Both the position numbers and the translations under genes were made by a program. A model generated the notes under the pieces. It was not told the DNA's origin. It made no database searches and was given only the letters and a program-made list of their open reading frames with translations. DNA of 64,000 nucleotides from Lachnospiraceae bacterium (GTDB lineage Bacteria > Bacillota > Clostridia > Lachnospirales > Anaerotignaceae), in assembly GCA_910576545.1 (NCBI GenBank), contig CAJTKM010000008.1:1-64000 (forward strand), given 5' to 3'. This document shows, piece after piece, positions 15,476 to 23,855 of the stretch. Positions within the stretch are counted from its first letter, which is position 1. Every line of letters begins with the position of its first letter.

Positions 15476-15832
15476 TTATTGTATGTTTGTTTTTCTGCAA
15501 CAGGCTGCCCGGCATTTCCTGGCACAGCCGGGGCCTTCTTCCCGGCAGAGGTCGTAATCGCCGCCTTCAATCCAGAGGGCTTTGCCGTTGACAAGCGCAT
15601 CTGCCAGCTTTTTGCGCGCATCGTTATAGATTCCCTGCACCGTCGTGCGGGCAATGCCCATCTGGCTGGCGCATTCCTCCTGCGTATAGCCCGCCAGATC
15701 TATCAGGCGTATGGCTTCGTATTCTTCTATCCGCATGACGATTTTTTCACGGCAGACGTTTTCCCCGATTGGGGCAAAGCTGTTGTTTTGCGGCATCGCG
15801 CAGACCCTTCTGCATTTTCTTGGCCTTGCCAT
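15476..15832 (-). CDS. DUF134 family HTH DNA-binding protein
   Basis: The 118-residue protein starts [14 protein letters not shown], the conserved DUF134 opening. It has a sigma-70 region 4-like helix-turn-helix ([32 protein letters not shown], about 58-89, cited in part) and a Cys-rich C-terminus ([18 protein letters not shown]) that probably binds metal. GGAGGC lies 6 nt before the ATG at 15832. It leads the Mrp-NifX block and could regulate it in response to metal or Fe-S status. Confidence 0.8.
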   Translation of the reverse strand: MARPRKCRRVCAMPQNNSFAPIGENVCREKIVMRIEEYEAIRLIDLAGYTQEECASQMGIARTTVQGIYNDARKKLADALVNGKALWIEGGDYDLCREEGPGCARKCRAACCRKTNIQ

Positions 15833-15963
15833 AAAATAGCCTCCAGTTTCTGACATATGTTGCTAACTCTTAGTATACGCCGATTGGCGGAGATGTCAAG
15901 GGCAGAAGGAAAAAATGCGGAATGGTGTTTTCTTACATATTTCTTACGGCGTAGGGAGTTTTG

Positions 15964-15992
15964 TTGCGGGTTTGCGGCAGTTCTGGTATGAT
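15964..15992 (+). promoter_or_regulatory. Promoter of the gene at 16029
   Basis: TTGCGG (15964-15969) and TATGAT (15987-15992) are 17 bp apart, with an extended TGG. Confidence 0.65.
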
Positions 15993-16028
15993 GTTTATAT
16001 AAGGACTGTGAGCAGAGGAGGGAAGCTT

Positions 16029-16535
16029 ATGAAAGGGAATTGGCGGAGAGCGGTTGTGCCGCTGCTGGTCTGCACAATGGTGGGCAGCATTGCGGGAATG
16101 GCGGTCTGGCGGCAGGGCAGGAGCGCGGCGGATTTGATGGGGATTTCCGGCAGGGAGGAAATCCGAGATATTGCCATATTGAAAGCGGAATCCGGAACGC
16201 TGGATATCGTTACTTTTTATAGGGAGGACCCGACGCTCGCAAAAGAACTGGCGGAAGAATTGGAAAATCTGGAATGCCGTTATCACCATTCTGCCCTGAA
16301 TGCAAGCGGGACAGTGATTACATATAGAGAGAACGGACAGGCAAGGTATGAACTGTGGTTTTTCGGCGCGGAAAATGGGGAAGCGTGGGAAGCGGAAGAA
16401 ATCAATGTTTTAGGAGATGGGAGGATATATCGTGATGGGAAATGCTATTACCTGAAAAAGGAATATCCCGCCGACAGCATTGCGGAACGTCTGGAGGAAA
16501 TTATGCAGGAGTTTCCGGAAAGTATTGTAAATTGA
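16029..16535 (+). CDS. Hypothetical membrane-anchored protein
   Basis: The 168-residue protein has a basic start (MKGNWRR), one membrane helix or uncleaved signal (VVPLLVCTMVGSIAGMAVW, about 8-26) and an extracytoplasmic acidic domain ending in helices. GGAGG precedes the ATG at 16029. No known family is recognised. It stands alone with its own promoter and is followed by a REP-like repeat. Confidence 0.65.
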   Translation: MKGNWRRAVVPLLVCTMVGSIAGMAVWRQGRSAADLMGISGREEIRDIAILKAESGTLDIVTFYREDPTLAKELAEELENLECRYHHSALNASGTVITYRENGQARYELWFFGAENGEAWEAEEINVLGDGRIYRDGKCYYLKKEYPADSIAERLEEIMQEFPESIVN

Positions 16536-16571
16536 TATTTTGCTTTAATGTAAAGCTGCCGCTGAAAAAAA

Positions 16572-16667
16572 TATGGGCAAAACGAATGTTTTGCCCCATG
16601 AAAGTTTAGGGTCAAGCCCTTTTCAAAGGGCTTGCGGGAGATTGGGGGCGGAGCCCTCAAGGTCTTT
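16572..16667 (+). repeat. REP-like double-hairpin repeat, copy 1 (family A)
   Basis: A small hairpin ATGGGCAAAAC/GTTTTGCCCCAT is followed by GTCAAGCCC-TTTTCAAA-GGGCTTGC, a GC-rich dyad with GGGGGCGGAGCCCTC, and AAGGTCTTTTT. The order is shared with the copies at 18056, 30166, 48477-48851, 60264, 60500 and 62567. It fills the gap between two convergent genes. Confidence 0.8.
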
Positions 16668-16672
16668 TTGCA

Positions 16673-17356
16673 TCACAGCCGGAAATTCTTGACAGAAGGG
16701 TCGTTTGCAAAAATCCCAGCCAGGTCTGTGCAGGTGATGGCATTCGCCCGGCTGACATTCAGCGTCACTGTGACAGTATCGTCAGGGTTCTTCTCCATCT
16801 GTATGTGGTGGATGACGATGTTCCGCATGGCAAGCTGGCTTTTCAGAAGCTCCAGCCCATTCGGGACGTTCTGGTAAGTAATGGAGAAAATCTCATGTAT
16901 CGGACCGTCCAGCTTTTTCAGCGGCCCATAGGAAAGCAGCTGTACAACCAGAATCAGCAGTGTGGCGAATATGCCGACGGGGTACATGCCCGCGCCAATC
17001 GCCAGCCCGATGCCTGCTACAGACCATAAGCCCGCCGCCGTTGTCAGCCCCTTTACGGAAACGTCCCGCGTGAAAATAACGCCTGCGCCAAGGAAGGAAA
17101 TGCCCGTAATGACGTTTGCGGCGATACGCGAAGCATCGACACGCATCCCCGGCTGGTCGATGATATCGGGGAAGCCATATTTTGATACAATCATCAGCAG
17201 GGCAGAGCCCAGTGCGACAATGATATGCGTGCGCAAACCGGCTTCTTTGCGGCGGCGGCTGCGTTCATAACCAATCAGCCCGCCGCAGATGCTGGCAATG
17301 ACAATGCGCAGAAGATATTCAAGATTTTCCATGATAAATACCCAAGTTCCGTCCAT
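16673..17356 (-). CDS. MgtC/SapB family membrane protein
   Basis: The 227-residue protein has four to five N-terminal membrane helices with the MgtC signatures GGLIGYERSRRRKEAGLRTH, NVITGISFLGAGVIF and GLTTAAGLWSVAGIGLAIG. It ends in a cytoplasmic ACT-like domain (about 145-227). The family is linked to magnesium stress, ATP synthase control or virulence, with no settled transport activity. The ATG at 17356 is chosen over an upstream extension because AAAGGAA stands before it. The gene ends at a REP-like repeat. Confidence 0.85.
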   Translation of the reverse strand: MDGTWVFIMENLEYLLRIVIASICGGLIGYERSRRRKEAGLRTHIIVALGSALLMIVSKYGFPDIIDQPGMRVDASRIAANVITGISFLGAGVIFTRDVSVKGLTTAAGLWSVAGIGLAIGAGMYPVGIFATLLILVVQLLSYGPLKKLDGPIHEIFSITYQNVPNGLELLKSQLAMRNIVIHHIQMEKNPDDTVTVTLNVSRANAITCTDLAGIFANDPSVKNFRL

Positions 17357-17476
17357 GTTGATGATTCCTTTCTGAAATATAATGGAAAAGCGGAAGGGGG
17401 ATACCCTGCCGTTTGCTTTCATTATATCAGAAATTTATAAAAAAGCAACGCTTACCGGACAGATGATAGGAAGGGC

Positions 17477-17572
17477 ATGGGGCGTTGCCCCAGACCCCAC
17501 TTCTTTCTCTAAGAGAAAGAAGCAAAGAGTATTTGCGAAACTACGTTTCGCGGAGGGGCAGAGGAGAGGTAA
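17477..17572 (+). repeat. Palindromic repeat family B, copy 1
   Basis: The unit has GGGGC-TTGCCCC, then CTTCTTTCTC-TAAGAGAAAGAAG, AAAGAGTATT, and a GCGAAAC-TAC-GTTTCGC stem. A nearly identical unit in the same orientation lies at 17922-18020, so the pair brackets the zinc-ribbon gene. Confidence 0.8.
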
Positions 17573-17665
17573 AAGCAGAAAGGGAGAGAGAAAAGCGAAG
17601 TTGCAAGCAGGAAGGAAAACGGGGAATAAATAAGGAAAAATAGATTTTGGAGTGGAGGAAAAAAG

Positions 17666-17887
17666 ATGAGGAAATGTTTGCGCTGCGGTGCGGAAATGAG
17701 GGAAGGATTGGAACTTTTGGCAGGAAACAGCGGCGTGGGGGGCATTGCGAAGGGGCTTATGGGCACATTGCGGAAGGACATTGTGGTAACTGTAAAGGCT
17801 GCTGCGTGCCCTGAGTGTGGTGAGGTTTCCTTCTATCTTGAGGCTGCGGAAAATCTGCGGGACAGTACAAAATATGTAATGCTGTGA
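17666..17887 (+). CDS. Small zinc-ribbon protein
   Basis: The 73-residue protein has two CxxC knuckles (CLRCG near the start, CPECG at about 52-56) separated by a helical loop with GGIAKGLMGTLRK. It would bind one zinc. GGAGTGGAGG stands before the ATG. Similar short proteins of unknown function are common in Clostridia. It is bracketed by two direct copies of repeat family B, so gene plus repeats could move or be lost as one unit by recombination. Confidence 0.7.
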   Translation: MRKCLRCGAEMREGLELLAGNSGVGGIAKGLMGTLRKDIVVTVKAAACPECGEVSFYLEAAENLRDSTKYVML

Positions 17888-17921
17888 GCATGGAGGAAAA
17901 ACCGGATTTTTGAATGTAAAC

Positions 17922-18020
17922 TACGGGGCATAGTCCCAAATCCCACTTCTTTCTCTAAGAGAAAGAAGCAAAGAGTATTGTGCGAAACTACGTTTCGCGA
18001 AGGGACAGAGGAAAGGTAAA
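17922..18020 (+). repeat. Palindromic repeat family B, copy 2
   Basis: About 85-90 percent identical to the copy at 17477-17572 by eye, same orientation. It contains the same TTTCTCTAAGAGAAA and CGAAACTACGTTTCG palindromes. Confidence 0.8.
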
Positions 18021-18055
18021 AATATAATAAGGACGGAGAGTAAAACCAGAATGAT

Positions 18056-18141
18056 TTTCCGCCGCACGAAAGTGCGGCGGCAGACGGGTCAAGGGACGGA
18101 GCCCCTTGCAGGGGAGTTGGGGACAGAGTCCCCAAGGTCTT
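18056..18141 (+). repeat. REP-like repeat, copy 2 (family A)
   Basis: CCGCCGCAC-GAAA-GTGCGGCGG hairpin, then GGGTCAAGGG...CCCCTTGCAGGGG, GGGGACAGAGTCCCC and AAGGTCTTA. It abuts the terminator of uppP. Confidence 0.8.
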
Positions 18142-18142
18142 A

Positions 18143-18187
18143 AAAAACCAGACACAGGAATTTATTTCCCTGTATCTGGTTTTGTTT
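18143..18187 (-). terminator. Terminator of uppP
   Basis: On the minus strand AAAACCAGATACAGGG pairs with CCTGTGTCTGGTTTT and a T run follows into the REP-like repeat. Confidence 0.8.
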
Positions 18188-18985
18188 TTACTGTACGATT
18201 ACATGCAGCACAAACTGGTCTAAAATCAATATCACGCCAAGTATGAACACATATACGGAAAACCATTTCAGCCGTCCTTTTTTGATAATGTCTACCATAA
18301 AACGGATGGCAAAATAACCCGAAACGGCGGCAACGATAAAGCCGACTGCCATTGGCGCAACGCCGACAGCCTCTGCCAGCGCAACCTCTCCTGTTACCAT
18401 ATCTTTAATCGTCAGCGTCATCGCGCCCAGTATTGCGGGGATGGAAAGCAGGAAAGAAAACCTTGCGGCGTTTTCTTTATCCAGACCGCGGCTGAGGCAG
18501 GTACTGATAGTCATGCCGGAGCGGGACACAGCAGGCAGTATTGCCACGCCCTGCATCGTGCCGACAAGGAGCGCGTCAAATATGGACATATTCCGAACTT
18601 TTTTCCGCCCGCCGCGACGTGTGTCAGCATAGAGCAGGATAAGCCCTGTGAAAATGAAGTTGAACCCGATGAATTTGCCTTTGCCGAAAATGGCGTCAAA
18701 GGTATCGTTAAACAGGAGGGCGATGATAACGGTCGGGATTGTGCCCGCAATCAGCAGGGCAGTCGTCCGCTGGAACGGGCGGCGTATCAAAGCCCAGATA
18801 TCCCGCCAGTAATAAACGAACACCGCGATGAGTGTCGCCATATGCAGGAGTATGGAAAACGCCTGTGTTGCCTCTTCGATGCCGAACAGGTTCTGGAACA
18901 GCACCAGATGCCCGGAACTGCTGACCGGCAGGAACTCCGTCAGCCCCTGTATAAGACCCAATATGATTGATTCTGAGATTTTCAT
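18188..18985 (-). CDS. uppP: Undecaprenyl-diphosphatase
   Basis: The 265-residue polytopic membrane enzyme removes the outer phosphate from undecaprenyl diphosphate, recycling the lipid carrier for peptidoglycan and wall polymers. BacA-family signatures are GLTEFLPVSSSGHLVL (about 12-27) and LPAVSRSGMTIS (about 158-169), with about eight hydrophobic helices. GGAGGAG lies before the ATG at 18985. It is a single gene with its own terminator. A MITE copy lies about 160 bp upstream. Confidence 0.9.
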   Translation of the reverse strand: MKISESIILGLIQGLTEFLPVSSSGHLVLFQNLFGIEEATQAFSILLHMATLIAVFVYYWRDIWALIRRPFQRTTALLIAGTIPTVIIALLFNDTFDAIFGKGKFIGFNFIFTGLILLYADTRRGGRKKVRNMSIFDALLVGTMQGVAILPAVSRSGMTISTCLSRGLDKENAARFSFLLSIPAILGAMTLTIKDMVTGEVALAEAVGVAPMAVGFIVAAVSGYFAIRFMVDIIKKGRLKWFSVYVFILGVILILDQFVLHVIVQ

Positions 18986-19146
18986 TTGAATGCTCCTCCG
19001 AATGTTTCCGCGAAAGCGGCACAGCACATATGTATACGCAACATTATATTTCCCTGCACGTTCCGGCAGAACAGGAACGTAAAACTCTTATTATCCTACC
19101 ACAGTTGGACGTTGTATGTCTATACCTGCATGGGTTAATATTCATT

Positions 19147-19312
19147 TAAGAACCTATCCGTAAATTATCTGCGCACATCCTGCTTTATTTTCCCGGCAGT
19201 CTTTGTCGCTTTTCCCTGCCGTACCACCCGGTACGCCTGCAAAAAAGCTCCCTGCCTGCCGAAAAATCTGACTGTGCAATCTGCACATACCTTATTTACG
19301 GATAAGTTCTAA
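19147..19312 (+). repeat. MITE-like element, full-length copy 1
   Basis: The 166-bp unit starts TAAGAACCTATCCGTAAAT and ends with the imperfect inverse ATTTACGGATAAGTTCTAA. Inside are GTACC-ACCC-GGTAC and TGTGCA/TGCACA stems. It is about 95 percent identical to 28436-28602 by eye, and the ends recur at 52374 and 60360. No gene is inside. Confidence 0.85.
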
Positions 19313-19331
19313 GTTTTTGCAGGGGTGTTTT

Positions 19332-19373
19332 GAAAAAGGCTGCCAAAAATCTGACGGACAGTTTTTGACAGCC
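19332..19373 (-). terminator. Terminator of the folD-fhs operon
   Basis: On the minus strand GGCTGTCAAAAA pairs with TTTTTGGCAGCC and TTTTT follows. Confidence 0.8.
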
Positions 19374-19437
19374 TGTGAATCTCGGTATTTCGGTATCTAT
19401 CTGTTTTCGGTGTTTATTGAAAGCTGCCAAAAGGTTT

Positions 19438-20292
19438 TTACATTCCGGAAACCTTTTTCGCGGCACGGATACAGTTTTTCATCAGCATAGCGACAGTCAT
19501 AAGCCCAACGCCGCCCGGTACAGGCGTAACCGCCGAGGCTTTTTCCGCTGCTTCGTCATACACCACATCGCCGCAGAGCTTCCCTTCAGCGTTGCGGTTC
19601 ATGCCTACATCAATCACGACTGCGCCGTCTTTTACCATGTCCCCTGTGACAAGCCCGGCTTTCCCTGCCGCGCTGACCAGAATATCCGCCCTGCGGCAGA
19701 CTTCTGCCAGATTCTGTGTTTTGGAGTGGCAAAGGGTTACAGTGGCGTTTTCCCTCGTCATGAGCAGGGCAAGCGGCTTGCCGACAAGGTTGCTGCGGCC
19801 GATAATGGCACAGTTTTTTCCGGCAATATCATGCCCTGTCCGTTTCAAAATCTCGATTACGCCCGCGGGAGTACAGGGCAGGAACCCGTCCAGCCCGCTT
19901 GTCAGGCGTCCTACGTTCATTGGATGGAAACAGTCAACGTCCTTTTCCGGTGAGATCGCTACAATGACCTTCGTTTCGTCCATATGCTCCGGCAAAGGAA
20001 GCTGAACCAGTATTCCATGCACTGAGGAATCGAGGTTCAGTGTATCGACCAGCTGAAGCAGTTCTGATTCCTCTGCGTTTTCGTCCAGTGTATAAGAAAC
20101 GGAGCGGATGCCTACGGCTTCACATGCTTTCTTTTTGTTATTGACATAAACCTGTGACGCACTGTCATTCCCGACAAGTATGACGGCAAGGCAGGGTTCA
20201 ATTCCCTGAGCCTTCAATGCCGCCGCCTCTGCCGCCGCCTCTTTTTTGATTTCGTCTGCAATTGCTTTGCCGTCAATCCGTTCCGCTGCCAT
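19438..20292 (-). CDS. folD: Bifunctional methylene-THF dehydrogenase / methenyl-THF cyclohydrolase
   Basis: The 284-residue cytoplasmic enzyme interconverts 5,10-methylene-THF and 10-formyl-THF using NADP or NAD. FolD signatures are VILVGNDSASQVYVNNKKKAC with the catalytic Lys (about 37-57), QLPLPEHMDE, the DVDCFHP segment, the Rossmann loop IGRSNLVGKP and TPVPGGVGLMT. It is 16 bp downstream of fhs on the same strand, so both one-carbon steps share the ZTP-controlled transcript. Confidence 0.95.
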   Translation of the reverse strand: MAAERIDGKAIADEIKKEAAAEAAALKAQGIEPCLAVILVGNDSASQVYVNNKKKACEAVGIRSVSYTLDENAEESELLQLVDTLNLDSSVHGILVQLPLPEHMDETKVIVAISPEKDVDCFHPMNVGRLTSGLDGFLPCTPAGVIEILKRTGHDIAGKNCAIIGRSNLVGKPLALLMTRENATVTLCHSKTQNLAEVCRRADILVSAAGKAGLVTGDMVKDGAVVIDVGMNRNAEGKLCGDVVYDEAAEKASAVTPVPGGVGLMTVAMLMKNCIRAAKKVSGM

Positions 20293-20308
20293 GTTTGCCC
20301 GCTCCTTC

Positions 20309-21979
20309 TTAGAATAATCCTACTACGTTTCCGTCCTCATCAATATCAATATTCAGCGCGGCTGGCTGTTTCGGCAGACCGGGCATTGTCATGATATCGC
20401 CCAGCAGTGCGACAATAAAGCCGGCACCTGCGGAAATGCGCAGTTCCTTTACAGTAACCTCGAACCCTTCGGGACGCCCTAAGGCTTTAGGGTCATCGGA
20501 AAGGGAATACTGCGTTTTCGCAATGCAGACGGGGAAATCTCCAAAGCCCAGTTTTTCAATCTGCGCCAGTGTCTTTTTTGCCGCCGCAGAGAAATTGACT
20601 GTACCCGCGCCGTAAATTTCGCGGCAGATTTTGTTTACCTTTTCCTCTATGGAAAGGCTGTCTTCATACAGTACATGGAAATTGTTTTCCTTTGTTTCCA
20701 GCGTTTCCAGTACCTTTTCCGCAAGGGGAATGCCGCCTTCGCCGCCGTCTGCCCAGACTCTTGCCACGGCAAACGTTGCGCCCAGTCCTTCACAGCGTTC
20801 CTTTACAAATGCGACTTCCGCGTCTGTATCCGCTACGAAGTGGTTCAGCGTTACCACGACAGGCACGCCGTATTTCTGGATATTTTCAATGTGCTTTTCC
20901 AGATTTACGAAGCCCTTGGCCAGAGCGTCCAGATTTTCATTGCTCAGGTCCGCTTTTGCAACGCCGCCGTTGTATTTCAGCGCGCGGATGGTTGCTACAA
21001 GCACGACTGCGTCCGGACGGATGCCTGCCTTGCGGCATTTAATATCAAAGAATTTCTCTGCGCCAAGGTCTGCGCCAAAGCCTGCTTCTGTTACAACATA
21101 ATCAGCCAGTTTGAGGGCGGTTTTTGTCGCGCGCACGCTGTTGCAGCCATGTGCGATATTCGCGAAGGGGCCGCCGTGGATGATGGCGGGCGTATGCTCC
21201 AGCGTCTGCACAAGGTTGGGCTGGAGTGCGTCTTTCAGCAGAACAGTCATTGCACCGTCCGCGCCTACCTGCTTCGCAGTAACGGGTTCATCGTCATAGG
21301 TATAGCCCACGATGATGCGGCCCAGCATTTCCTTCAGCTGTTTCAGGTCGCTGGCAAGGCAGAAGATTGCCATAATTTCAGACGCTACTGTAATCTGGAA
21401 CCCATCTTCGCGCGGCACGCCGTTTACTTTGCCGCCCAGACCGGAAATGACGTTCCGCAGCTGCCTGTCGTTCAGGTCAACACAGCGTTTCCATGCAATT
21501 TTGCGGGGGTCAATGTTCAGTTCGTTGCCCTGCTGGATATGGTTGTCCACCATGGAGGCAAGGAGGTTGTTTGCTGTTGTAATGGCATGCAGGTCGCCAG
21601 TGAAATGCAGGTTGATATCCTCCATCGGGACAACCTGCGCATAGCCGCCGCCAGCCGCGCCGCCCTTTACGCCCATGCAGGGGCCGAGGGAAGGCTCGCG
21701 CAGACAGGTGATGGCGTTCTTGCCCATTTTCTGCAAAGCCTGCGTCAGACCGATGGTGACGGTCGTCTTGCCTTCACCCGCAGGGGTGGGGTTGACTGCT
21801 GTAACCAGTATCAGCCTGCCGTTGGGACGGTCTTTGAGTTCCGCGTCATATGCCGCGCTGATTTTCGCTTTATATTTGCCGTAGCATTCCAAATAGTCTT
21901 CCGGGATACCTGCTTTTGCCGCAACGGAAACGATAGGCTCCATTGTACATTCCTGTGCAATCTGTAAATCTGTTTTCAT
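20309..21979 (-). CDS. fhs: Formate-tetrahydrofolate ligase
   Basis: The 556-residue enzyme makes 10-formyl-THF from formate, THF and ATP, feeding purine synthesis and one-carbon metabolism. Visible are the P-loop TPAGEGKTT (about 64-72), [24 protein letters not shown] (cited in part) and [16 protein letters not shown]. The ATG at 21979 has AAAGGAG in front; an upstream Met would place the start inside the riboswitch terminator. Transcription passes a ZTP riboswitch. folD follows directly. Confidence 0.95.
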   Translation of the reverse strand: MKTDLQIAQECTMEPIVSVAAKAGIPEDYLECYGKYKAKISAAYDAELKDRPNGRLILVTAVNPTPAGEGKTTVTIGLTQALQKMGKNAITCLREPSLGPCMGVKGGAAGGGYAQVVPMEDINLHFTGDLHAITTANNLLASMVDNHIQQGNELNIDPRKIAWKRCVDLNDRQLRNVISGLGGKVNGVPREDGFQITVASEIMAIFCLASDLKQLKEMLGRIIVGYTYDDEPVTAKQVGADGAMTVLLKDALQPNLVQTLEHTPAIIHGGPFANIAHGCNSVRATKTALKLADYVVTEAGFGADLGAEKFFDIKCRKAGIRPDAVVLVATIRALKYNGGVAKADLSNENLDALAKGFVNLEKHIENIQKYGVPVVVTLNHFVADTDAEVAFVKERCEGLGATFAVARVWADGGEGGIPLAEKVLETLETKENNFHVLYEDSLSIEEKVNKICREIYGAGTVNFSAAAKKTLAQIEKLGFGDFPVCIAKTQYSLSDDPKALGRPEGFEVTVKELRISAGAGFIVALLGDIMTMPGLPKQPAALNIDIDEDGNVVGLF

Positions 21980-22021
21980 GCAAAAATCTCCTTTCATGCT
22001 CCTGAAATTTGGACTGCCACG

Positions 22022-22118
22022 AAAAAAGGCCGCAGTCCAAGCGTTCTCGCCCAGACGGTCGGCCTTCAACAGTCATACTTCATGTGGTTACTTCCACTTC
22101 CGTCAGTCATATGACCTC
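22022..22118 (-). ncRNA. ZTP (pfl) riboswitch upstream of fhs
   Basis: On the minus strand the leader shows GTCATATGACTGACGG, a small GTGGAAGTAACCAC hairpin, and then the conserved GGCCGACCGTCTGGGC block of the pfl motif. GGCCG then pairs with CGGCC right before six T (22022-22027), which makes a ligand-dependent terminator 42 nt before the start codon. ZTP rises when 10-formyl-THF is short, and binding should turn fhs on. Known from the riboswitch class; here read from sequence only. Confidence 0.85.
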
Positions 22119-22125
22119 TACTGCA

Positions 22126-22154
22126 ATGGTACTATACCGCCCTGCCTTTGTCAA
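22126..22154 (-). promoter_or_regulatory. Promoter of the fhs-folD transcript
   Basis: Minus strand TTGACA (22149-22154) and TACCAT (22126-22131) are 17 bp apart, just upstream of the riboswitch. The rest of 22155-22413 shows nothing recognisable. Confidence 0.6.
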
Positions 22155-22413
22155 TGGGAAATTGAAAAACGGCGGCTTTCGGAATTTGGGGTCCGGTGTT
22201 CGGGCAGCCTCTTTGAGGCCGATCAGGATGGGAACCTTATATCCTGAGCATCTCCCCTTTTTTCCGAATCTATGCTTATCCCGTAACTTGTCCTGCCCTG
22301 ATAATAGGATTCAGCAAACGGCGACTCCGGACAAATGCCTTTTTTGTTCCCTGAAATTGCGTATAGCACTGATTTTTCCGTGATTTTTCCAACATCCTGT
22401 ATGGAAAAAAATT

Positions 22414-22944
22414 TTATTCCCGTTTTTCATAGATCAGTTCGGTGATACCGTCATATATCTGTACGTCTTTCAGATGCAGCAGGCGTTCCTGTTCCGTTTC
22501 TCCAAACAGGCGGATGCCGCCGCCGAGTATGGACGGTATGACGGAGATCCGGTACATGTCAATCATACCAGCTGCGATTGCCTGCTGGGCAAGGCTTGCG
22601 CCGCCGCAGAGCCAGATATCCTTTCCGTCCTCCTGTTTCAGCTGTTCTATCAGGGAAACAGGGCTTACGTCTGTGAAAAGGATACCGTCTTTTCCCGCCT
22701 GCTTTCGGTGCGTTACGACATAACTCTGCATACCCTCATAAGCCCAGCTTTCCGGGGAAAGCTCCGCCACTATCTGCTCATAGGTGTTCCAGCCCATTAT
22801 CACGGTGTCCACACTTTCCGCGAACGCGTCATAGGAACCGGGATTTTGTTCCGTACCATGCCCTGACAGCCAGCCGACACCGCCGTTTCTGTCCGCGATA
22901 TACCCGTCCAGGCTCATTGCGATATAAAGAACTGCTTTGCGCAT
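22414..22944 (-). CDS. Dihydrofolate reductase / RibD C-terminal family protein
   Basis: The 176-residue protein has the RibD C-terminal/DHFR fold: VLYIAMSLDGYIADRNGGVGWL at the start, TVIMGWNTYEQI (about 47-58), DIWLCGGASLAQQAI and ISVIPSILGGGIRLF. Stand-alone members include YyaP/YwjB-type proteins whose substrate is unknown. It is not clearly a folate enzyme although fhs-folD lie next to it. It is a single gene with no clear terminator. Confidence 0.8.
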   Translation of the reverse strand: MRKAVLYIAMSLDGYIADRNGGVGWLSGHGTEQNPGSYDAFAESVDTVIMGWNTYEQIVAELSPESWAYEGMQSYVVTHRKQAGKDGILFTDVSPVSLIEQLKQEDGKDIWLCGGASLAQQAIAAGMIDMYRISVIPSILGGGIRLFGETEQERLLHLKDVQIYDGITELIYEKRE

Positions 22945-23048
22945 TTTCCTGCCTCCTCCGATAGATATGCAGTTATGTTACCTGACGCGGCTTTTCCTGT
23001 CAAGGGCAGGTGTGCGGATTGGAATTTCCCGCATTTTGCACGGAAACA

Positions 23049-23077
23049 TTGAAATCTACATAATTTTATGCTATACT
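23049..23077 (+). promoter_or_regulatory. Promoter of pth-mfd
   Basis: TTGAAA (23049-23054) and TATACT (23072-23077) are 17 bp apart. A GGAAAGC/GCTTTCC hairpin without T run lies in the leader at about 23115-23147. Confidence 0.75.
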
Positions 23078-23186
23078 GTTCCAAACTGTTATTGGAAAAA
23101 CTGCATAAAATTTCGGAAAAGCTCTAATTTTAGGATTAGGGCTTTCCGCTGTGTTTTGATATTGTAAAAATATGGGAGGAAACGAA

Positions 23187-23855
23187 ATGGGGTTATTTGA
23201 AAGATTCAAAAATCAGGAGCACGGGCAGGAGTTTTTTGCCATTGTCGGGCTGGGCAATCCCGGGCGGCAGTATGAGGAAACCAAGCATAATGTCGGCTTT
23301 CATGTGATAGACAGGCTGGCAAAAAAGCACGGCATTGACGTTACGAAATTCAAACACAGGGCATTTGTGGGCGATGGGACGATTGGCGGAAAACGCGTAC
23401 TGCTCATTAAGCCGCAGACCTTCATGAACCTCAGCGGGGAAAGCGTGCGGGAAATTGTGAATTTCTACAAAATACCGCAGGACAGATTTGTCGTGATATT
23501 CGATGATACCAGCCTGCCGGCGGGGAGCGTGCGCATCCGCGAAAAAGGCAGCCACGGCGGGCATAATGGAATCCGCAACATCATCGCGCAGATGGGTACA
23601 GATGAATTCTGGCGCATAAAAGTCGGCATCGGGGAAAAGCCGAATGGCTGGGATCTGGCGGATTATGTGCTTGCAAAATTTGACGCAGATGCTCTGCCGC
23701 AGATGGAGCAGGGCATGGACAAGGCGGCGCAGGGCGTGGAGCTGATACTATCCCGTGGCATCAACGAAGCGATGAACCGCATCAATCAGAGGCCAAAGCC
23801 GCCAAAGGCGCCGAAAGAGCCGAAGCCGGAAACGGAGAATGAGGTGAAAGCATGA
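23187..23855 (+). CDS. pth: Peptidyl-tRNA hydrolase
   Basis: The 222-residue enzyme releases tRNA from stalled peptidyl-tRNA. Signatures are VGLGNPGRQYEETKHNVGF with the catalytic His, KPQTFMNLSGESV and GSHGGHNGIRNI. The loop that usually reads DDLDLPxG is FDDTSLPAG here, with the Asp pair kept. A Lys/Pro/Glu-rich extension (about 200-222) follows the fold. GGGAGG lies 7 nt before the ATG at 23187. It overlaps mfd by 4 nt, the common pth-mfd pairing. Confidence 0.93.
   Translation: MGLFERFKNQEHGQEFFAIVGLGNPGRQYEETKHNVGFHVIDRLAKKHGIDVTKFKHRAFVGDGTIGGKRVLLIKPQTFMNLSGESVREIVNFYKIPQDRFVVIFDDTSLPAGSVRIREKGSHGGHNGIRNIIAQMGTDEFWRIKVGIGEKPNGWDLADYVLAKFDADALPQMEQGMDKAAQGVELILSRGINEAMNRINQRPKPPKAPKEPKPETENEVKA

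Noticed and set aside
17382..17633. Short Lys/Arg-rich frame in the repeat before the zinc-ribbon gene
   Set aside because: It is made of repeat family B palindromes and has no start signal.
20675..21967. 430-codon plus-strand frame opposite fhs
   Set aside because: The fhs protein on the minus strand is complete and highly conserved; the plus frame is rich in Cys, Phe and Arg like other shadows.
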